Of a stretch of DNA of 24,978 nucleotides, positions 1-5,591 are shown piece by piece (position 1 is the stretch's first letter; each line of letters opens with the position of its first letter). A model generated the notes under the pieces. It saw nothing but the letters and a program-made list of their open reading frames with translations. It made no database searches and was not told where the DNA came from. A program made the translations under genes and the position numbers. Origin of the DNA: an uncultured bacterium (GTDB taxonomy: Bacteria; Cyanobacteriota; Vampirovibrionia; Gastranaerophilales; Gastranaerophilaceae); assembly GCA_958366705.1 (NCBI GenBank), contig CATXCB010000021.1:1-24978 (forward strand), read 5' to 3'.

Positions 1-209
1 CGACAATAATCAGGAAGTTGAAACATATTATTTATAATATCACCTTTAATTTCATTATCAACATATGCTTGATGTATTTTTAAATACCCTAAAGCATTAG
101 CACACCATATTGGAAATCTCTGAATAAAATCGGAAGATTGTATATTATAATCATTATAAAGTTCTGCAATAAGAACTTTACTATTTATATAAACAGCTGA
201 ATCATTCAT
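1..209 (-). CDS. Tail/neck-type structural protein, N-terminal fragment
   Basis: The first 69 codons of a gene that runs off the left edge. It starts with an ATG whose first bases overlap the TGA of the preceding gene (ATGAATGA), which indicates translational coupling. The visible part begins MNDSAVYINSKVLIAELYND and continues with predicted helices containing SSDFIQRFPIWCANALGYLK. A helical start with a conserved FxxRxPxW-type segment, next to other neck-like genes, suggests a neck or tail-tube component, but this is inference from context. The fragment is too short to assign a family. The start is well supported by the overlap; the function is not. Confidence 0.6.
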   Translation of the reverse strand, partial: MNDSAVYINSKVLIAELYNDYNIQSSDFIQRFPIWCANALGYLKIHQAYVDNEIKGDIINNMFQLPDYC

Positions 210-1065
210 ATTTCATTAATTTTTTAATATGTTCGGGATAGTATATATTAATAGCTGACAAACGTTCTGTTATACCAATTCGTTTATCATTGAATATCTC
301 TTCTATATCATTATATTTAAGTGCAGTTATAGAGTAATTATTATTCTGTGCGAATACAAATTTATAATACCATTTATGAACAATTTTAGAATTACGTCGT
401 TCCCAATGAAGCCATGTATTACAATATGTATTATCATAAAAAAGAACATATTGCATACCATGTGGATTATCTTTAGACATAACTTCATAACCCGCATCTT
501 CAAGTTCTTTTTTAAGTTTTAATGAAGACTTCCAGTCAATAGTTTTAGAAGTATTTCCTCTCGGATTTCTAAAGACATCTAATTTGAGACATCCTAAACC
601 ATTACCTATACTAAATGAATTGCCTTTTAATATAAAAGATGCAACTTCTGAATTATATTCTTTTTGAAGATTAACATAAACTTGACGAGGTATCTGTCTG
701 ATTATATTATATGTTTTAATCTTTCTATCAAGAAAATGTATCTTATAATAATTAATATTGTTATAACTTTTTATAAAAGACATTTTTAAAAGATTAGAAT
801 TATATTGTTTTTTATCATATTTTATAGTACCAAAATAATCTGGATTATAAATAGGAGATATATCAATACCTATATTATTATAAAAATCTTTATTTTTATC
901 TATTATATTAATTAATTCTATACGTTTAGTATAAGCTAAATGTAAATGCCTAATATATCTATCCAATTTGAGAGTAGCTTCATAAATAAAATCATTATAA
1001 AAATAATCAGTTTGAGAACCTTTTAGTTTATTTTGAGCTTTGGGTTTTGAATTAATTAGAAGCAT
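202..1065 (-). CDS. Conserved crAss-like virion-module protein of unknown function
   Basis: A 287-aa soluble protein with no signal peptide or membrane segment. Residues 1-60 are basic and helical. A central block (about 110-175) contains FLDRKIKTYNIIRQIPRQVY and SFILKGNSFSIGNGLGCLKL, followed by a mixed alpha/beta C-terminus rich in Trp and Tyr. The central block reads like a conserved protein I associate with crAss-like structural modules, but I cannot name its biochemical role. It ends in TGA overlapping the start of the next gene. Upstream lies a 136-bp gap holding the GC-rich repeat also found at the right end, so it may head its own transcript. A neck, tail or injected protein is most likely. 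Confidence 0.65.
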   Translation of the reverse strand: MLLINSKPKAQNKLKGSQTDYFYNDFIYEATLKLDRYIRHLHLAYTKRIELINIIDKNKDFYNNIGIDISPIYNPDYFGTIKYDKKQYNSNLLKMSFIKSYNNINYYKIHFLDRKIKTYNIIRQIPRQVYVNLQKEYNSEVASFILKGNSFSIGNGLGCLKLDVFRNPRGNTSKTIDWKSSLKLKKELEDAGYEVMSKDNPHGMQYVLFYDNTYCNTWLHWERRNSKIVHKWYYKFVFAQNNNYSITALKYNDIEEIFNDKRIGITERLSAINIYYPEHIKKLMKYE

Positions 1066-1130
1066 AGTATTAAATATAATATTAAATATAATTGGATATA
1101 TAGTATGTTATATAGTTTGAAATACAGTTT

Positions 1131-1164
1131 AATGGCCACAAGGGCGAGAGGTGTTCCGAAATTC
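1131..1164. repeat. GC-rich element, copy 1 (partner at 24084-24116)
   Basis: A 34-bp sequence beginning AATGGCCACAAGGG and ending GTGTTCCGAAATTC, in an otherwise very AT-rich intergenic gap (1066-1201). A near-identical copy in the same orientation lies about 23 kb away at 24084-24116. The copies differ only in the purine-rich middle, by one indel and a substitution. GGCCAC and GTGTTCC can pair weakly around that variable middle. It lies 66 bp upstream of the minus-strand gene starting at 1065 and just past the stop of the gene at 1202. A phage promoter, a recombination or packaging site, or a short structured RNA are all possible. Confidence 0.7.
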
Positions 1165-1201
1165 GTTAATCCCTCTTTTTACAATCAATTTATATATCTT
1201 T

Positions 1202-1894
1202 TTAATTAGCATTTTGCTTATAAATTACATCTTCTTTTAATTTAATATCATTATCACGAGATATTATATTAAATTCTACTTTTAATAATTCAAATATTGC
1301 TGTCTCTATCATATCACTTGGAAATGGAAGTTCTATATCTTGTCCATCATTATCTTCAAACATAGTTAATATTTCTTCAGGATTCTCCCATACAGCTTTA
1401 ATCATAATTTCATTAATAGAACGTCTATCATCAATAAGAGTATTTTTATTATCAGGTTTATATAATAATATTCTACCATTTTCTATAACATAACATATAG
1501 TTTCATTAGGAGGGAATAAACTATTTTGAAATACAAGTTCTGTAGGATTATTTATATATTTGTATGCCTCTCCATTAACACTTCCTACATAAAGATATGG
1601 TGAATCATTAAAAATACGAATAGGAACCGGTAATTTATTTACTGTTCCTATTAATTTTCTTTTATTAAGTATTCTATATTTAGAAGGTCTTATTGTGTCA
1701 TAATCTAATTCATCTATAGAAGCTATAAAACTTAAAGTAAGTATTTCATCTATTCCGTGTCTTTCAGAAGATTGTCTAATATATTTAGCAAATATATTTT
1801 TAAACATATCTTTTACTCTTTCTCGTAATTCATGATTGTCTGGTTGTCCAATCATATTAACTATTCGAGAAGAAAGTTGATTAAGAGTTGCCAT
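1202..1894 (-). CDS. Neck/ring-type connector protein (head-completion-like)
   Basis: A 230-aa soluble protein. The N-terminus (about 1-45) is helical and begins MATLNQLSSRIVNMIGQPDN. The middle is beta-rich (about 75-155) and includes PVPIRIFNDSPYLYVGSVNG. The C-terminus is helical and carries FPSDMIETAIFELLKVEF. Helical ends around a beta core resemble the layout of P22 gp4/T7 gp11-type tail adaptors and the ring proteins of crAss-like necks, and the 362-aa protein at 9449-10537 has the same outline. The assignment rests on layout, not on a recognised motif. An 18-bp spacer separates it from the upstream gene. Confidence 0.55.
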   Translation of the reverse strand: MATLNQLSSRIVNMIGQPDNHELRERVKDMFKNIFAKYIRQSSERHGIDEILTLSFIASIDELDYDTIRPSKYRILNKRKLIGTVNKLPVPIRIFNDSPYLYVGSVNGEAYKYINNPTELVFQNSLFPPNETICYVIENGRILLYKPDNKNTLIDDRRSINEIMIKAVWENPEEILTMFEDNDGQDIELPFPSDMIETAIFELLKVEFNIISRDNDIKLKEDVIYKQNAN

Positions 1895-1912
1895 AATTTG
1901 TTTATTAATTTG

Positions 1913-2509
1913 TTACTTACCCATATTAAGAATATTCGCTATATCATTTTGATACTTCCATATAAATCTTTCATCAGTTTCATTTAATGTAACATTTTGA
2001 ATATATTCTAAAGAAACAAAACCGAGAGGTGTTTTCTTAATAGGGTCTTTAATTAAATAACTATAAGCGGAATTAACATTTCTATTATTTAATTCATCAC
2101 GATACATCTTATCATGAAAAGTATAATCTTTAGTAGAAGTTATACAATGTCTATTAGCTACAATTAAATTATGAAATAAATAAGGAAAATTATTAACTAA
2201 TTTATCTTTATATATAGCTTTATAAGAATTTAAATTAGGAGAATAATCCTCACCTACTACACTATATTTATCCATAGATATTCCATTTATAAAGTTACCG
2301 CCATTATGGAAATAAGCTATATAAACTCCGTCACATTTTAAAGCATTTCTTATATTAAAACAAATCTTATCTAATTCTATATAATATAAACTCTTATCTA
2401 ATTTAGATATTCTACTACGTTTACTTTTATGTTCTTTACTAAGATATGTATTAGCTAACATAAAACAACCTGTAATAATAGCTACTATAATAACATCACT
2501 TATCACCAT
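1913..2509 (-). CDS. N-terminally anchored FHNG-motif protein, possibly GAF-like
   Basis: A 198-aa protein with an N-terminal membrane segment (about 3-22, VISDVIIVAIITGCFMLANT), a basic linker, then a soluble domain. The domain contains KCDGVYIAYFHNGGNFINGI (about 59-78), a pattern seen in phage membrane-anchored proteins of unknown function. The alternation of strands, an HNG-containing loop and a C-terminal FVSLEYIQ strand could suit a GAF/PAS-like sensor fold; that is speculative. It overlaps the end of the holin-like gene upstream by 14 bp, so the two are probably translated together and may act together at the inner membrane, for example in lysis timing or exclusion. Confidence 0.55.
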   Translation of the reverse strand: MVISDVIIVAIITGCFMLANTYLSKEHKSKRSRISKLDKSLYYIELDKICFNIRNALKCDGVYIAYFHNGGNFINGISMDKYSVVGEDYSPNLNSYKAIYKDKLVNNFPYLFHNLIVANRHCITSTKDYTFHDKMYRDELNNRNVNSAYSYLIKDPIKKTPLGFVSLEYIQNVTLNETDERFIWKYQNDIANILNMGK

Positions 2510-2816
2510 TCTTATTATATTTAGAAGTTTTGTTTTTTACACCTTTAATAATATACTTAACAATATAATCATAAAATACAATACTTAATAAAGCGGAAGT
2601 AACAATAGCTTCTAAATCTTTATCGAATATAATAACAGCTATAATACTTGTAATAATAGAAATTATAATAGTTATTATCTTTTTATAAACAGTTTTTAGA
2701 TAATCTTTATGTTTAACATTTTTTATATAATATTCTATATTATTTATAATAATATAAATTATAAGATTATTAGAAATAATATAGAAAGGAGAAATAAAAG
2801 TTTCTATTGTATCCAT
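2496..2816 (-). CDS. Holin-like small membrane protein
   Basis: A 106-aa protein with about three hydrophobic helices (roughly residues 8-26, 44-62 and 66-90) and a Lys/Asn-rich hydrophilic tail. It contains KIITIIISIITSIIAVIIFD and SALLSIVFYDYIVKYIIKGV. Small size, two to three membrane spans and a charged C-terminus fit a phage holin. It directly precedes and overlaps the FHNG-motif membrane protein. The main lysis cassette at 20-22 kb has its own pair of membrane proteins, so this may be a second holin, an antiholin or a membrane partner of the tail. The family is not certain. Confidence 0.55.
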   Translation of the reverse strand: MDTIETFISPFYIISNNLIIYIIINNIEYYIKNVKHKDYLKTVYKKIITIIISIITSIIAVIIFDKDLEAIVTSALLSIVFYDYIVKYIIKGVKNKTSKYNKNGDK

Positions 2817-2891
2817 AAATCCGATAGAATAATTAGATGTTGGTATAAATATACGATTATTATTTAATTAGCCAAAGAAATAATTTATAAA

Positions 2892-2921
2892 GAAGTGGAG
2901 GACTATTAAATCCTCCACTTC
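2892..2921 (-). terminator. Hairpin after the fibre gene (terminator-like)
   Basis: A perfect 11-bp inverted repeat, GAAGTGGAGGA paired with TCCTCCACTTC, with an 8-base loop. It begins about 10 bp after the stop of the gene ending at 2932. In minus-strand RNA the stem is followed by UUUAUAAAUUAUUUC, a U-rich but broken tract. It probably ends or attenuates transcription of the fibre operon. The 115-bp gap 2817-2931 holds nothing else recognisable. Confidence 0.75.
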
Positions 2922-2931
2922 GATAATCAAT

Positions 2932-3471
2932 TTAATTAGCGGCTTGTACTTCTCCAACGCTACCTACAATTTCCCATGCTCGAAAAGTTCTAATTATAAT
3001 AGCAGCTGCCATACTGGATGTAGAACTAATTTTAACGGATAATAAACGTTGGGTTCTATTATCAATACCCAATCCATTTAATGTAAGTCCCGGATTTGCT
3101 ATAGCATTTCGGGTTTCTTGTATTATAATAATTGTTCCTAAAGGTGCTGTCAAATCACTAAAATTCCAAGTTCCGATGTACGCAGAACCATTTACAGGAA
3201 TATATACTGCAATACCCGGAGTAAGATTAGATGTAAATGATTTTAAAACAGTAGCTAATTCATTATTATTATTAAAAGTAGTAATAATTCCGTTATTACT
3301 AACGTTTGCATCAATCTTAACACTACCGTTACTCTGAGAAGTTAAAGAAATATTATTACCTGCTACTAAAGTAGATTGTGAGCTATCTATTAAATCTATA
3401 AAATTAGATTCTGTTGGTAAATCTCCTGTATTAAAATAAGTCTTTAATACTGTCTTAGTTACTTGTGCCAT
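2932..3471 (-). CDS. Fibre/adhesin protein A with shared N-terminal anchor module
   Basis: A 179-aa protein. Residues 1-57 are homologous without gaps to the start of the next upstream gene (about 32 identities in 55), including PTESxFxDLIDSxQxTLVA and a GSVxIxA strand. The motif K..LK..F....PTES.F.DLIDS is familiar from tail-fibre N-termini of Bacteroidetes phages and prophages. The rest is Gly/Thr/Asn-rich and beta-forming, as in a fibre tip, and ends TFRAWEIVGSVGEVQAAN. I infer a receptor-binding or fibre subunit anchored through the shared module. It starts 2 bp after the upstream stop and is followed by a strong hairpin, so it is the last gene of this set. Confidence 0.65.
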   Translation of the reverse strand: MAQVTKTVLKTYFNTGDLPTESNFIDLIDSSQSTLVAGNNISLTSQSNGSVKIDANVSNNGIITTFNNNNELATVLKSFTSNLTPGIAVYIPVNGSAYIGTWNFSDLTAPLGTIIIIQETRNAIANPGLTLNGLGIDNRTQRLLSVKISSTSSMAAAIIIRTFRAWEIVGSVGEVQAAN

Positions 3472-3473
3472 AA

Positions 3474-3992
3474 TTATTTTAATTTTTCACCTATTATTAC
3501 TTGATGTACAAAATCTTGTGTATTACCACTTGAATTACGATGAACAACTAATAAGACTACACAAAGAAAATCATTACTTGAAGATTGATATATTGTACCA
3601 TCTATATTAATTGCACATTGACTATTTGTTTTACCACTATTTACAAGAAGTACAATAGAGCCGTCGGGAAGATTTTTATAATGAATTTTACTGTCTAATA
3701 CAATAGTTAGGTCAATAACCGATTGTATAAAAAATGGAACTCCATCACCATCATAAATAGGAGTAGGCCCATTAATAAGAAATTGATTAATAAATTTAGG
3801 AATTACAGGTTCCGGTTCCGGGATTTCTGCACTAATTGCTACTGAACCATCACTTCTATTACTTAATTTAATATTTCCATTAGCCACTAATGTAGCTTGT
3901 ACGCTATCTATTAAATCAGAAAAATCAGATTCTGTTGGAATAGCTTGAGAAACAAACAGTTTTTTTAAATTGCTTTTAGTTTTTTGTGCCAT
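3474..3992 (-). CDS. Fibre/adhesin protein B, paralogue of the 179-aa protein
   Basis: A 172-aa protein that begins MAQKTKSNLKKLFVSQAIPT and shares its first 57 residues with the neighbouring 179-aa protein. A Pro/Glu linker (EIPEPEPVIP, about 56-65) joins this to an unrelated beta-rich C-terminus ending VHQVIIGEKLK. The arrangement is a constant attachment module plus a variable tip, the usual signature of exchangeable fibre tips. Its start lies in the same frame as the five genes upstream of it, 12 bases after the preceding stop. A tail or head fibre subunit is the best interpretation. Confidence 0.65.
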   Translation of the reverse strand: MAQKTKSNLKKLFVSQAIPTESDFSDLIDSVQATLVANGNIKLSNRSDGSVAISAEIPEPEPVIPKFINQFLINGPTPIYDGDGVPFFIQSVIDLTIVLDSKIHYKNLPDGSIVLLVNSGKTNSQCAINIDGTIYQSSSNDFLCVVLLVVHRNSSGNTQDFVHQVIIGEKLK

Positions 3993-4004
3993 ATCAAATT
4001 CATT

Positions 4005-4721
4005 TTATCTTATTATAAAATTTGTACCTATTTTTAGCCTACCTATTCCTGTAAAAGGTTGATTAATTGTAATAGTACGAGTTATAGTTCCATCTGTAGT
4101 TTTAATTTTTAAAGTCATAGTTCTATCTTGTATACTATCATTATCAGAACATATTATATTTTCTATAGCATCTCCATTTCCGGATTTATATCCGATATAT
4201 AACATATTTCTATATTTAGAAGATTGTGTAGATTCATCCGGATACCAAAGATATTGTTTATATTTATTTTCAAATGTAGCTTGACTATAAACCGTTATTG
4301 AATTAATATAAACATACATTTTACTATTAGATGTATCATCCGGGTGAGGAATTTGTTGTCCTAAATTATTAATACGAATAGATTGTGATGTAGAATTATA
4401 AGCTGTACAATAAAAACAACTCAAAGAATTATTATATACAATATATGGAACTCTTATATTATCTATATTACTTGATGTTTTATTATGTGTAAGAGTTACA
4501 CGTCTTGTTGTAAGTATACTATAAAACTCAATAGCTACATAGAACTTTTCTCCGGGAGTTAGATTTAAAGCAGATGTATTTAGATTTATATAAGCATTAA
4601 CATTAATTAAAGCACTAACTCCCGAAAGTTTTAATGCTATTTTATTATATTTTATAGTATGATAATCACCAGTTAAATAATCATTTGCATTTTCATAATT
4701 TATATTAACAACACCTGTCAT
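4005..4721 (-). CDS. Beta-rich tail/fibre protein with C-terminal BACON-like half
   Basis: A 238-aa protein with no signal peptide or membrane segment. Most of it reads as a carbohydrate-binding-like beta sandwich (for example VNAYINLNTSALNLTPGEKF and MYVYINSITVYSQATF). Near the C-terminus SGNGDAIENIICSDNDSIQD followed by RTMTLKIKTT and TRTITINQPF resembles the second half of a BACON domain, which normally ends in a VTVxQ strand. No first half precedes it in this protein. It lies in frame with the 208-aa protein upstream, separated by a stop and 9 bases. Function is inferred from context: tail fibre or adhesin component. Confidence 0.55.
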   Translation of the reverse strand: MTGVVNINYENANDYLTGDYHTIKYNKIALKLSGVSALINVNAYINLNTSALNLTPGEKFYVAIEFYSILTTRRVTLTHNKTSSNIDNIRVPYIVYNNSLSCFYCTAYNSTSQSIRINNLGQQIPHPDDTSNSKMYVYINSITVYSQATFENKYKQYLWYPDESTQSSKYRNMLYIGYKSGNGDAIENIICSDNDSIQDRTMTLKIKTTDGTITRTITINQPFTGIGRLKIGTNFIIR

Positions 4722-4730
4722 AATAGTTTA

Positions 4731-5357
4731 TTATTCAAATGTCCAATCTGTATTAGATAAAATTTCTACAGTTTTAATCTCACCACTCTGAGGAATTTTA
4801 ACCTTCGCAAAAGTATTATTTTCAATAACTAACCATAAATATTTATCTCCAGCAGCTTGAACAATACTAACACTATCACTGGTAGAATTATTAGCTGTAA
4901 CTTTTAAGTTGGAAGTTCTGCTGGAAGTTGTTGTATTTTTTGGAATAGTTAATGTAACTTTAAATTCAAAACCTTCATTAGCCCCAGGGTCTCCTGTTAT
5001 ATCGGTTCCGCTTGATGCAGTTATAGAACCATTAACCTTATAAGTAGTTACACTTGCGATACCAATACCATTAGAATCCCAACTAAAAGTAAGTTTTGAA
5101 CTATTTGATGTACCATTTATAGTAAGAGTCTGACCATCTTTATCAACATTAACAGTAGTTAAAGCTATATCTACAAACTCATCAAAACCTTCTTCTGTAA
5201 CATTAATAGTAACAGAATTAGATTTTCCTACTATTTTACCTGTTATGGTACTACTTCTATCATTTCGTCCCTTATAAGGAGTTTTAGAAGAAATTTTTAT
5301 TGCACCATTATTGCTACCGAAAGAAGGTGTTACAGTAAGATTACTCGGAATTGCCAT
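4731..5357 (-). CDS. BACON-like repeat protein beginning and ending with half domains
   Basis: A 208-aa Ser/Thr/Asn-rich beta protein. Residues 1-57 (PSNLTVTPSFGSNNGAIKIS ... NSVTINVTEEG) look like the second half of a BACON domain. Residues 60-168 form a second Ig/BACON-like unit ending SDSVSIVQAAG. Residues 172-208 are the first half of a third, ending abruptly at SNTDWTFE. The 70-aa gene upstream ends with the matching first half, and the two are in the same frame, parted by TAA AAA AAA ATT before this ATG. BACON is a Bacteroidetes-associated Ig-like domain often linked to carbohydrate or mucin binding. Probably a fibre protein; possibly part of a split or decayed larger one. Confidence 0.6.
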   Translation of the reverse strand: MAIPSNLTVTPSFGSNNGAIKISSKTPYKGRNDRSSTITGKIVGKSNSVTINVTEEGFDEFVDIALTTVNVDKDGQTLTINGTSNSSKLTFSWDSNGIGIASVTTYKVNGSITASSGTDITGDPGANEGFEFKVTLTIPKNTTTSSRTSNLKVTANNSTSDSVSIVQAAGDKYLWLVIENNTFAKVKIPQSGEIKTVEILSNTDWTFE

Positions 5358-5366
5358 AATTTTTTT

Positions 5367-5579
5367 TTAATCGTTAAACGTCCAATTTGTATTAGATTCT
5401 ATATCAACATTAGCTTTATAATCATTTTCTTCACTGAGAAGAATATTAGTAGGAGAAGCCCGAAGATAAACTCCACTACGAAATTTATCCCAAACTATTT
5501 CCCCATTAAACCATACACGAATAACATCTTGTTTATTGAAATGTATAGCTGTAACTTTGGAAATATCTATTGAATACAT
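5367..5579 (-). CDS. Small tail protein ending in a half BACON domain
   Basis: A 70-aa protein. The first 33 residues, MYSIDISKVTAIHFNKQDVI then RVWFNGEIVW, resemble the short strand-rich FNGxxVW unit seen in Bacteroidetes phage tail proteins. Residues 37-70 (VYLRASPTNILL ... NVDIESNTNWTFND) are the first strands of a BACON-like domain and stop at the same point as the C-terminus of the 208-aa protein. The TAA is followed in frame by AAA AAA ATT ATG of the next gene, which supplies the missing second half. It is a real short gene if the two products assemble, or a fragment if the stop is recent. Confidence 0.55.
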   Translation of the reverse strand: MYSIDISKVTAIHFNKQDVIRVWFNGEIVWDKFRSGVYLRASPTNILLSEENDYKANVDIESNTNWTFND

Positions 5580-5591
5580 AATATTAATAAT

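Noticed and set aside
1131..1200. tRNA gene suggested by the GTGTTCCGAAATTC segment
   Set aside because: No cloverleaf or acceptor stem can be formed around it, and the second copy has different flanks.
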